Origin: Clostridiales bacterium UBA4644
GTDB lineage: Bacteria > Bacillota > Clostridia > Oscillospirales > Butyricicoccaceae
Reading direction: 5' to 3'
Length of the DNA: 12,782 nt
NCBI GenBank assembly: GCA_002405755.1
Contig: DHMK01000073.1
Span: forward strand, 1-12,782
Below, piece after piece: positions 7,280-12,782 of this stretch. The first letter of the stretch is position 1. Each line of letters begins with the position of its first letter. The translations under genes were made by a program, and so were the position numbers. The notes beneath the pieces are model-generated. The model saw only the letters and a list, made by a program, of their open reading frames with translations. It was not told the origin of the DNA and ran no database searches.

Positions 7280-7834
7280 TCAGTCCACCTGGGGGGCCGC
7301 GCCGGAGAGCAGCAGCAGCATATCCTGATAGATCGGCTCCGCCCGGCGGCGGAACTGATCCTCCAGCGCACGGCACTGACGAAGCGTCATCACCAGCAGC
7401 CGGATCGCCATCTGTTCGCCGGAATCGTCCCGGATGCACAGGCGGACGGTATAGGTGCCATCGGGGTTCCGGGTGTGAGAGGTCTGAATGGAGGAATCCC
7501 GTCGGATCTTTGGGATGATCCGCAGCGCCGCGGCCTCCGCCCGGTCGCGGATGCTTCGGGGAAGCTCCCGCGCCAGAATATCGATGATCTTCCCGCCCTC
7601 CGGCGTAATGAGATAGCGCGGCTCGCCGTTTTCGACGGCGCAGGCCACCTGTCCCCCGCTCTGAAGGCGCAGAAGTGCGGAGCGGAATTCAAAATAGCTG
7701 AAGCCGTCATCGATCATCACCACATCCATCAGGTCGCTTTCGGAGATGGCCATGGGGAAGTGGCTCAGGGCAAACAGGATCAGATACATCACGTCTTTTT
7801 CCTCCCGGATATAGCCGGGACCGGGATAACTCAT
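7280..7834 (-). CDS. DUF4364 family winged-helix-like protein
   Basis: This 184-residue protein resembles the DUF4364 family of Clostridia. The N-terminal half (about 12-95) reads as a winged-helix fold: helices around DVMYLILFALSHF and ISESDLMDVVM, a putative recognition helix in SYFEFRSALLRLQSGG, and a wing ending YLITPEGGKIID. The C-terminal half (about 96-184) has a short beta region (DGTYTVRLCI) and a final helix. A DNA-binding regulator is likely but unproven; no target can be read off. The start has AGGAGGG seven bases upstream. It is the first gene of a two-gene operon with the DUF3048 lipoprotein and is driven by the promoter at 7863-7891. A perfect palindrome within that promoter could be an autoregulatory site. 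Confidence 0.85.
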   Translation of the reverse strand: MSYPGPGYIREEKDVMYLILFALSHFPMAISESDLMDVVMIDDGFSYFEFRSALLRLQSGGQVACAVENGEPRYLITPEGGKIIDILARELPRSIRDRAEAAALRIIPKIRRDSSIQTSHTRNPDGTYTVRLCIRDDSGEQMAIRLLVMTLRQCRALEDQFRRRAEPIYQDMLLLLSGAAPQVD

Positions 7835-7862
7835 AGGAAAACCCTCCTGTCAGAATAAAGTC

Positions 7863-7891
7863 ATTTTATCACAGCTTTTTCGAAAAAACAA
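7863..7891 (-). promoter_or_regulatory. Promoter of the DUF4364-DUF3048 operon with a central palindrome
   Basis: On the minus strand -35 TTGTTT (7886-7891), a 17-bp spacer and -10 TAAAAT (7863-7868) with extended TG form a good sigma-A promoter, with a leader of about 22 bases. The perfect 12-bp palindrome TTTTTCGAAAAA (7876-7887) lies between the two elements and touches the -35, a position where a bound protein would block polymerase. Confidence 0.78.
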
Positions 7892-7913
7892 TAAAGTTTG
7901 GAAAACAGGCAAG

Positions 7914-7952
7914 CATCTCCCTGCCGCCGCATAAAAATTCTGCAGGGAGGTG
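7914..7952 (+). promoter_or_regulatory. Hairpin that covers the ribosome binding site of the DUF3298-like gene
   Basis: CATCTCCCTGC (7914-7924) can pair with GCAGGGAGGTG (7942-7952) over 11 bp with one G-U pair, closing a 17-nt loop. The right arm contains the whole GGGAGG ribosome binding site (7945-7950) of the gene starting at 7959. If a transcript begins upstream of 7914, translation would be held back until the stem opens. No convincing plus-strand promoter could be placed in 7835-7913, so whether the left arm is transcribed is uncertain. Confidence 0.5.
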
Positions 7953-7958
7953 GACCGG

Positions 7959-8564
7959 ATGGATGGGGAATGGAAGCCGATGGAGATCGCCGCCGGCGTT
8001 TTGTCCGGCCGGGCCGGAATGACGGAATACGCGCTGCGCTACCCCACAACGCAGGGGCGGGCGGCCGCCTTTGACCGGTGGTGGCGGAAGACGGCGGAAG
8101 CGCTGCGGCGGCGCTGTATCCGGGAGAGCGGACAGCTTTCGGTGCGCTGGACCGCAGAATGGCAGGAGACGCTCCAGAACCCCCGGGCGGTCTCCGGCTT
8201 TTTGGATGTGGGCCGAAGGGCCGGCTTTGCCGATTGGCGGCTTTTGCGCATCTCCGCCACCTTTCTGACGGGAGAGCCGCGTCCTGCGCCCCTTTCCGCG
8301 CTGTTTCTGCCGGGAAGACAGCAGCAGCTCCGGCCGCTGCTGGAGCAGAGGCTCGCAGACCTTGCCCGGCAGGCGGAGACGCCCTTTTTCCGTGCGCCGG
8401 CGCTGCGGCTCCCGGCGGCGCTGCGCTCCGGCGGCTATTATCTGACGGAGGAGGGGCTGGCTCTGTGGTTCCCCCAGGAGAGCCTTGCGCCCCGCAATGC
8501 GGGCCTGCCCACGGTGCTCGTGCCCTATGGGGCGCTGGAGGGCCTGCTGCGTTTTTCATTTTGA
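7959..8564 (+). CDS. Small protein with a DUF3298/RsiV-like C-terminal region
   Basis: This 201-residue protein of unknown function has one recognisable section. Residues about 159-192 (a GGYYLTEEGLALWF strand, AGLPTVLVPY and GAL) resemble the end of the DUF3298 domain found in RsiV-type anti-sigma factors and related lipoproteins. The rest is Arg-rich and alpha-helical (for example 36-70 and 118-140) and not recognised. Unlike typical relatives it shows no signal peptide or membrane helix, so it looks cytosolic. I chose the ATG at 7959, which has GGGAGG eight bases upstream; a GTG at 7950 in the same frame overlaps that site. It is divergent from the DUF4364 operon. The membrane-protein gene 59 bases downstream has its own promoter. 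The domain similarity is by eye and moderate. Confidence 0.7.
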   Translation: MDGEWKPMEIAAGVLSGRAGMTEYALRYPTTQGRAAAFDRWWRKTAEALRRRCIRESGQLSVRWTAEWQETLQNPRAVSGFLDVGRRAGFADWRLLRISATFLTGEPRPAPLSALFLPGRQQQLRPLLEQRLADLARQAETPFFRAPALRLPAALRSGGYYLTEEGLALWFPQESLAPRNAGLPTVLVPYGALEGLLRFSF

Positions 8565-8567
8565 GCA

Positions 8568-8596
8568 TTGAAAAAACGCGGGAGCTGTGGTAGGAT
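8568..8596 (+). promoter_or_regulatory. Promoter of the two-helix membrane protein gene
   Basis: TTGAAA (8568-8573), a 17-bp spacer and TAGGAT (8591-8596) with an extended TG (TGG-TAGGAT) form a good sigma-A promoter. Transcription would begin near 8603, about 20 bases before the ATG at 8624. The -35 lies in the right arm of an AT-rich inverted repeat (8549-8557 and 8570-8579). Confidence 0.72.
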
Positions 8597-8623
8597 GAAG
8601 AAAAAGCTCCTGGGGGGATCGGG

Positions 8624-9190
8624 ATGGAAGAAAAGAAAAAGCGCCGGCCGCTGGCCGTGATCGCATGGGTGCTGCTGGGGCTGATCCTGGCGCTGGCCTG
8701 TGCTGCGGCCGCCGGCTGGCAGGATCTGAGCTTCGGCCTTGGCCCCTGGGGCGCCTACACCACCGATGCCGATTCCCTGTATCTGGCGGAGGCCTATCAG
8801 CAGGTCAATACCCGGGATCTGCTCATCACCGACCGACGCAGCCCGCTGCAGGACGGCGGTCTGGTGGTCTATACGCTGGACGGCCAGCGCACCGTGGATC
8901 TTTACGATGATCTGCTGCAGACGCCGCGTCTTTATTCTCAGGCAAAGGTCAAGGCCACCGTGCCGGAGCGGGTGGTCCTTGTGCTGCGCGGCTGGGGAAC
9001 GGCCGTGCGCCTGCTCCACGACTATCGCTATGCCATCTGGGGCGCTTCTGCCGCGCTGGCGCTGTTTGGCGCGGTCATGGGGCTGACGGCCCGGACCCGC
9101 TGGAAAAAGCGGCAGCAGAAGCTCATGCGCCGGAATTTCGCGGTCTTCGGCGAAAAATACCGTCAGGAGGACGAGGAGATCCGTTATTGA
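8624..9190 (+). CDS. Two-helix membrane protein, possible degenerate signal-peptidase-like protein
   Basis: This 188-residue protein is not confidently recognised. It has a basic N-terminus (MEEKKKRR), a helix at about 10-31, a probable extracytoplasmic domain (32-135), a second helix (137-156) and a charged cytosolic tail (157-188). The outer domain has a faint likeness to SipW-type signal peptidases: DSLYLAEAYQQVNTRDLLIT sits where a serine motif would be (S51), QDGGLVVYTLDGQRTVDLY resembles the beta core, and VPERVVLVLRGWGTAVRLL resembles the strand before the last helix. The usual SMxP motif and the His or Lys partner are missing, so a working peptidase is unlikely. The start has a GGGGGG-type site about seven bases upstream. 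A strong terminator follows the stop. The family is unknown. Confidence 0.75.
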   Translation: MEEKKKRRPLAVIAWVLLGLILALACAAAAGWQDLSFGLGPWGAYTTDADSLYLAEAYQQVNTRDLLITDRRSPLQDGGLVVYTLDGQRTVDLYDDLLQTPRLYSQAKVKATVPERVVLVLRGWGTAVRLLHDYRYAIWGASAALALFGAVMGLTARTRWKKRQQKLMRRNFAVFGEKYRQEDEEIRY

Positions 9191-9198
9191 AGACAGCC

Positions 9199-9228
9199 CG
9201 CCGCAGACCGCCGGTCTGCGGCGCTTTT
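9199..9228 (+). terminator. Intrinsic terminator between the membrane protein gene and the tagA operon
   Basis: A perfect 11-bp stem (CGCCGCAGACC at 9199-9209 with GGTCTGCGGCG at 9213-9223) closes a 3-nt loop and is followed by CTTTT. It lies nine bases after the stop codon of the preceding gene. The T-run is short but the stem is very stable. Confidence 0.85.
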
Positions 9229-9271
9229 CGTGTCTGAAACCAGTCTACAGCAGATTTTGGGAAAGTGCCAC

Positions 9272-9300
9272 TTGTGTTGTCCGGAAGAATCTGTTACAAT
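9272..9300 (+). promoter_or_regulatory. Promoter of the tagA-thyX-tmk operon
   Basis: TTGTGT (9272-9277), a 17-bp spacer and TACAAT (9295-9300) with extended TG (TGT-TACAAT) form a good sigma-A promoter. Transcription would start near 9307, about 38 bases before the GTG start of the glycosyltransferase gene. I see no other promoter within the five-gene run that follows. Confidence 0.75.
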
Positions 9301-9344
9301 AAAAAGATACGATACCGGTTCGCCGGAATGCCATCAGAAGGGAA

Positions 9345-10079
9345 GTGTCCGTTATTCGGAAACAGATCATGACCATCGCCTTTGACGATGTAACGCTGCA
9401 GGAGGCCGTGGCGTTCGCCATGGACCATGTCCGGACCCGGCAGCGCTGCCGGGTGGTGACGCCAAATGCGGAGTTTGCCATGGAGGCCAAGAAAAATCCC
9501 CGCTTCTTGAAGATCCTGAACGGATCCCAGCTGGTGCTGGCGGATGGGATCAGCGTGATCTACGCTTCAAAAATCCTGGGAACGCCCCTGCGGGGCCGGG
9601 TCACCGGCGTGGGCTTTGCCCAGATGCTCTGTCAGGCGCTGGCGAAGCAGGGCGGCAGCCTGTATCTGCTGGGGGCGAAGCCCGGCGTTGCGGAGCAGGC
9701 GGCGGACAGGCTGAAGGCGGCCTATCCCGGCCTGAGGATCGCCGGGACCCACGATGGTTATTTTAAGGACGAGGCCCCGGTGGTGGAGGCTATAAACGCC
9801 GCCCGGCCCGACGCCATGCTGGTCTGTCTGGGCGCGCCCAAGCAGGAATACTTTATGGAGGACCACGGCGCGCAGCTGGAGGTCCCCGTCATGGCCGGCC
9901 TGGGCGGGAGCATGGACGTTCTGGCGGGCAATGTGCGCCGTGCGCCGGAGTTTTTTCAAAAGGCGGGGCTGGAATGGCTCTACCGGCTGGTGAAGGAGCC
10001 AAAGCGGATCCGCCGGATGGCGAAGCTGCCGCTGTATTTATGGGACGCCATGGTCTGGAAATGGAAAGGAGCGCAATGA
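9345..10079 (+). CDS. tagA: WecG/TagA/CpsF family glycosyltransferase
   Basis: This 244-residue enzyme belongs to glycosyltransferase family GT26. Members such as TagA transfer N-acetylmannosamine to undecaprenyl-diphosphate-GlcNAc, making the disaccharide linkage unit for wall polymers on the inner membrane face. Family hallmarks are VTPNAEF (T39) and LADGIS (D67), matching the Thr and Asp important in TagA, then RVTGVGF (85-91), LYLLGAKPGV (106-115), GTHDGYF (134-140), LVCLGAPKQEYFM (159-171) and GLGGSMDVLAG (185-195). The basic C-terminal tail (WLYRLVKEPKRIRRM) is the membrane-associating part. The GTG at 9345 best fits the family N-terminus, but the AGAAGGGA site is only about two bases away; an ATG at 9369 is the alternative. 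It is first in its operon. The acceptor polymer here is unknown. Confidence 0.93.
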   Translation: MSVIRKQIMTIAFDDVTLQEAVAFAMDHVRTRQRCRVVTPNAEFAMEAKKNPRFLKILNGSQLVLADGISVIYASKILGTPLRGRVTGVGFAQMLCQALAKQGGSLYLLGAKPGVAEQAADRLKAAYPGLRIAGTHDGYFKDEAPVVEAINAARPDAMLVCLGAPKQEYFMEDHGAQLEVPVMAGLGGSMDVLAGNVRRAPEFFQKAGLEWLYRLVKEPKRIRRMAKLPLYLWDAMVWKWKGAQ

Positions 10080-10080
10080 T

Positions 10081-10848
10081 ATGCTGCATGTGACCCTGTT
10101 GGAGCACACGCCGGATCCGGAGCGGCTCATCGCCGCCGCCGCCAAGCTGTGCTATTCTCCCGCCGATGCGGACACCATTCTGGAGGGACTTACGCCGGAA
10201 AAGACCGAAAAATTCCTGGCGATGCTCACGGAGATGGGCCATGAGAGCCCGGTGGAGCACGCCGTTTACACCTTTGCCGTGGAGGGCGTCTCCCGGAGCC
10301 TGCTGGCGCAGATCACCAGGCACCGCATCGCCTCCTACAGCGTCCAGTCCCAACGGTATGTCAAGATCAAAGAGGGCGCCTTTGCCTTTGTAACGCCGCC
10401 GGAGATCGCCCGGGATCCGGAGGCAGACGGGCAGTATCAGGCCTTTATGAAGCAGTGCTACGAGACTTATCTTTCCCTGGCGGACCGGCTGCAGGCCCGG
10501 CATGTGCAGGAGCTGACGGCGCAGGGCGTTTCGGAAAAGGCGGCCCTTCGTCAGGCGGAGAAAATGGCCATCGAAGACGCCCGCTATGTGCTTCCCAATG
10601 CCTGCGAGACCAAGCTGGTGGTCACCATGAACGCACGCAGCCTGTATAATTTCTTCCGGCTGCGCTGCTGCAGCCGCGCCCAGTGGGAGATCCGGGAGCT
10701 GGCCTGGCAGATGCTGAAGCTCTGCCGTCAGGTCTCGCCCACGCTGTTTGCCCATGCAGGACCGGCCTGTGTCGGCGGCCCCTGTGCCGAGGGCAAAATG
10801 ACCTGCGGCCGGGCGGAGCAGGTGCGGGAACGGAGCCGCGCCCTATGA
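10081..10848 (+). CDS. thyX: Flavin-dependent thymidylate synthase
   Basis: ThyX converts dUMP to dTMP using methylene-tetrahydrofolate, FAD and NADPH, unlike the ThyA route. This 255-residue protein carries the diagnostic RHRx7S motif as RHRIASYSVQS (80-90), preceded by SRSLLAQITRH and followed by QRY. The conserved ARYVLPNACETKLVVTMNARSLYNFFRLR region (167-195) and the AQWEIR motif (200-205) complete the active site. The C-terminus is Cys-rich (C230, C235, C242), as often seen in clostridial members. AGGAG lies nine bases before the ATG, which follows the tagA stop by one base. Its stop overlaps the kinase start by 4 bases, so this enzyme and the next enzyme of the pathway are made together. 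Confidence 0.97.
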   Translation: MLHVTLLEHTPDPERLIAAAAKLCYSPADADTILEGLTPEKTEKFLAMLTEMGHESPVEHAVYTFAVEGVSRSLLAQITRHRIASYSVQSQRYVKIKEGAFAFVTPPEIARDPEADGQYQAFMKQCYETYLSLADRLQARHVQELTAQGVSEKAALRQAEKMAIEDARYVLPNACETKLVVTMNARSLYNFFRLRCCSRAQWEIRELAWQMLKLCRQVSPTLFAHAGPACVGGPCAEGKMTCGRAEQVRERSRAL

Positions 10849-11510
10849 AGGCCCATCATCTGATCGTTCTGGAGGGGACGGACGGCTGCGGAAAATCCAC
10901 TCAGGCGGAGCTGGCCTGTCAGGCGCTGACCCGGGCGGGCGTGGACCATAAACGGCTGATCTTCCCCCGCTATGACAACGACAGCTCCATGCTGCTGCGG
11001 ATGTATCTGCAGGGGCAGTTCGGCAGCCATCCCGACGATGTGAACGCCTATGCGGCGTCCACCTTTTTCGCCGTAGACCGCTACGCCTCCTACCAGACCG
11101 ACTGGAAGCGGGATTATCAGGCGGGCCGGGTGATCTTCAGCGACCGCTACACCACCTCCAACGCCGTCCATCAATCCTCCAAGCTGGAGCAGGAGGCGCT
11201 GTTTCAGTTTTCCGATTGGCTCTTTCACTATGAATATGATCTGCTGGGCCTGCCCCGGCCCACCTGCGTGATCTTTCTGGATCTGCCGCCGGAGGCGTCC
11301 TTCCGGATGCTGCAGAAGCGGCAGGGAGCGCAGGGCGATATCCACGAGATGGATCACGCTTATCTCACCCGCTGCCATCAGCGGGCGCTGGAGCTTTGCG
11401 CCCATTACGGCTGGCACAGGATCGCCTGCTGGGACGGGACGCAGATCCGCTCCGTCGAGTCTATCCATGCGGAGATCATGGAGGTGATCCTCCGGGAGCT
11501 GCAGGAATGA
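10845..11510 (+). CDS. tmk: Thymidylate kinase (dTMP kinase)
   Basis: This 221-residue kinase phosphorylates dTMP to dTDP with ATP, the step after ThyX. It shows the P-loop GTDGCGKST (11-19), the DRY segment at 78-80 (VDRYASY), the DRYTTSNAVHQ motif (100-110) that binds substrate and metal, and a lid region about 154-170 (RMLQKRQGAQGDIHEMD). It belongs to the Tmk subtype common in Clostridia, with the FPRYDNDSS and GQFG...DVNAYAAS segments. The P-loop lacks the Arg of eukaryotic-type enzymes. I placed the start at the ATG at 10845, which overlaps the thyX stop (ATGA) and begins just before the P-loop strand. The frame is open to 10683, but that stretch lies inside thyX. Activity on other deoxynucleotides cannot be excluded. 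Confidence 0.93.
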   Translation: MKAHHLIVLEGTDGCGKSTQAELACQALTRAGVDHKRLIFPRYDNDSSMLLRMYLQGQFGSHPDDVNAYAASTFFAVDRYASYQTDWKRDYQAGRVIFSDRYTTSNAVHQSSKLEQEALFQFSDWLFHYEYDLLGLPRPTCVIFLDLPPEASFRMLQKRQGAQGDIHEMDHAYLTRCHQRALELCAHYGWHRIACWDGTQIRSVESIHAEIMEVILRELQE

Positions 11511-12328
11511 CCGGGGCGCTGGGCTTTGCCCGCCCCGGCGACGAGCCGCAGCTGCTGGCGCTTTATCTTCGCTGCTTTCCCGACGGGCCGGCATTCTGGC
11601 AGTGGTTTTTTGAAAAAGGGCCCTACCGGCCCGGCGACACGCTGGTCTGGCGGGAAGGGGAACAGATCGTTTCCTCCCTGCAGATGCTTCCGGTGACGCT
11701 GGCGCAGGGGAAGGCCCGATCCGCCGCCCATTATATTTACGCTGCCTCCACGCTTCCGGAGCATCGGGGCCGGGGACGGATGGGCCGCTTGCTTGCTGCC
11801 GCGGCGGAGGAGGGTCTGCGGCGGGGCCAGCAGTACAGCGTCCTCATCGTGGAGGAGCCGAGCCTGCTGGATTACTATGCCCGCTTCGGTTATCTGCCCC
11901 AGATCCGCTGGAAGCTGCAGACGGCGTCTCCGGCGGGGCTGCTGCCCGGGGAGCGCTCCCGTCCCATGCGGCGGGAGGATCTTCCTGCGGCCGATCGGCT
12001 CTATGAGCAGGCGGCAGGACAGCTGCTTTCCGGCGTTCGTCCGCCGGAGCATTGGGAAAAGCAGTTGGAGCTCTATTCAAACGGCGCTGTGGTTTTAGAA
12101 GAAAACAATGCTGTAAAGGCTTATTGCTTTGCGGATGGCGCTGTTGTTTCCGAGGCTGTGGGCGAAGGCGCCTGCCGTCTGGCGGCGCAGATCGCGCCCG
12201 GCTGCAAACGGTACCCGACGCCCGCTCCGGAGACAGACCTTGCGGCGGGCAGCATCCGCCCGCTGACGGAGCAGGCCGCGGGCCTGCTGGGAGACCGGCC
12301 GGTCTATCTGAATCTGATGTATAACTGA
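11507..12328 (+). CDS. GNAT family N-acetyltransferase
   Basis: This 273-residue protein has an N-terminal GNAT acetyltransferase domain (about 1-135). The acetyl-CoA binding turn is HRGRGRMGRLL (86-96), after strand HYIYAASTLP. Strand YSVLIVEEPSLLDYY and the YARFGYL motif (124-130) close the fold. The C-terminal 140 residues are divergent and could be a second degenerate GNAT-like or Eis-like module. The substrate is unknown. The start codon overlaps the tmk stop by 4 bases and has GGAG and AGGA sequences upstream, so translation is coupled to tmk. A start at 11396 is open in the same frame but lies inside tmk. Its place in a nucleotide and wall-glycan operon does not by itself indicate a substrate. 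Confidence 0.88.
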   Translation: MTGALGFARPGDEPQLLALYLRCFPDGPAFWQWFFEKGPYRPGDTLVWREGEQIVSSLQMLPVTLAQGKARSAAHYIYAASTLPEHRGRGRMGRLLAAAAEEGLRRGQQYSVLIVEEPSLLDYYARFGYLPQIRWKLQTASPAGLLPGERSRPMRREDLPAADRLYEQAAGQLLSGVRPPEHWEKQLELYSNGAVVLEENNAVKAYCFADGAVVSEAVGEGACRLAAQIAPGCKRYPTPAPETDLAAGSIRPLTEQAAGLLGDRPVYLNLMYN

Positions 12329-12352
12329 AGCATCGCTTCGGGAAGGAGAACC

Positions 12353-12782
12353 ATGAAACAGGAACGGATCCCGCTGGCGGCGGGCTTTTTCCCGGCGGCG
12401 GCCATGGGCCTGCTGCTGCTCTGTCAGGCGCTGTTTTCCCGGGGCATACTGCCCAGAAGCGTGGGCGGCGTGGCCTGCGCGGAGGCTCTGGCCTTTGTGC
12501 CGCTGACGGTGCTGCTCCGGCTGCTGAAAAATGAAGCGGGGGAACGGCCCCGGCTCCGCTTCCGCCCCCATAAGCGGCAGACGGTCTGGTGCGCGGCGGC
12601 GCTTTCGCTGACAGCCGCGCTGCTGGCCGCCCTGCTGAACTGCGGAATGGCGCTGCTGCTGGACGGGCATTACTATACCCAGAGCATCACTCTGGAGCAT
12701 TACGGCATCACCGGCTTCGGCGGGCTGCTTCTGACGGCGGTGCTGCTGCCTGCAGTGGCGGAGGAGCTGTTTTTCCGGGGGG
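12353..12782 (+). CDS. CPBP family intramembrane protease, 5' part only (runs off the window)
   Basis: An open frame of 143 codons starts at ATG 12353, with AAGGAG four bases upstream, and has no stop before the window ends. It encodes an N-terminal hydrophobic segment (about 8-30), a second one (38-57), a basic cytosolic stretch (KNEAGERPRLRFRPHKR, 59-75), a third segment (78-103) and a fourth (121-135). The last leads into AEELFFRG, the EExxxR motif (E137, E138, R142) typical of CPBP/Abi membrane proteases related to type II CAAX peptidases. The second conserved motifs would lie beyond the window. It begins 24 bases after the GNAT stop, so it is probably in the same operon. Such proteins have varied roles, including bacteriocin self-immunity; the role here is unknown. 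Confidence 0.85.
   Translation, partial: MKQERIPLAAGFFPAAAMGLLLLCQALFSRGILPRSVGGVACAEALAFVPLTVLLRLLKNEAGERPRLRFRPHKRQTVWCAAALSLTAALLAALLNCGMALLLDGHYYTQSITLEHYGITGFGGLLLTAVLLPAVAEELFFRG

Noticed and set aside
5943..7328. Open frame of 461 codons on the plus strand
   Set aside because: It is antisense to the DUF3048 lipoprotein and runs through the terminator and intergenic region. No domain or plausible ribosome binding site is visible.
7254..7439. N-terminal extension of the DUF3048 lipoprotein
   Set aside because: The extension overlaps the DUF4364 gene, while the ATG at 7253 has AGGAGG and begins directly with a lipoprotein signal peptide.
7861..8568. Open frame of 235 codons on the minus strand opposite the DUF3298-like gene
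   Set aside because: It is Pro/Ala/Arg-rich and low in complexity, and would run into the DUF4364 promoter. The plus-strand gene has a good ribosome binding site and domain likeness.
10728..11594. Open frame of 288 codons on the minus strand
   Set aside because: It is antisense to thyX, tmk and the start of the GNAT gene, all well supported, and has no ribosome binding site.
1..12782. Mobile element, CRISPR, phage or toxin-antitoxin content
   Set aside because: No transposase, integrase, direct-repeat array, att-like repeats or small gene pairs were seen, and base composition looks even across the window.

Overview
The window looks like ordinary chromosome from a GC-rich member of the Clostridia, most likely an Oscillospirales/Ruminococcaceae-type gut anaerobe. 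The reasons are GC-rich third codon positions, families typical of Clostridia (DUF4317, DUF4364, YerB-type DUF3048 lipoprotein), a Bce-type peptide-sensing module, a flavin-dependent thymidylate synthase, and AGGAGG-type ribosome binding sites with sigma-A promoters of extended -10 type. This is inference from gene content; no rRNA or other direct taxonomic marker is present. I see no tRNA, rRNA, CRISPR array, insertion sequence or phage gene.

The left half (about 1-7834) is transcribed on the minus strand. In transcription order it holds a DUF4364 winged-helix-like protein and a DUF3048 lipoprotein (one operon ending in a strong terminator at 6039-6067), then a four-gene BceRS-BceAB-type unit, then a DUF4317 protein. 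The four-gene unit is an OmpR-family response regulator, an intramembrane-sensing histidine kinase, an ABC ATPase and a ten-helix permease with a large extracellular domain. It ends in a terminator at 1266-1296. Such modules detect and resist cell-wall-targeting antimicrobial peptides: transporter and kinase form the sensor, and the regulator activates the transporter genes. A perfect TTACA-N4-TGTAA type inverted repeat lies just upstream of the ATPase gene. Three 11-bp direct repeats lie upstream of the regulator gene's promoter.

The right half (about 7914 to the end) is transcribed on the plus strand. First come two poorly known genes: a short protein with a DUF3298-like C-terminus, whose ribosome binding site sits in a strong predicted hairpin, and a two-helix membrane protein with a faint resemblance to SipW-type signal peptidases. 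A terminator at 9199-9228 closes this part. A promoter at 9272-9300 then drives a tightly packed operon: TagA/WecG-type glycosyltransferase, ThyX, thymidylate kinase, GNAT acetyltransferase and a CPBP-family membrane protease cut off by the window end. ThyX and Tmk catalyse successive steps from dUMP to dTDP. TagA acts in cell-wall polymer synthesis.

Most of the content is recognisable. The less ordinary signals are regulatory (BceR-like box, 11-bp repeat array, occluded ribosome binding site) plus the two little-known genes at 7959-9190. I found no convincing evidence for a wholly new multi-gene system.
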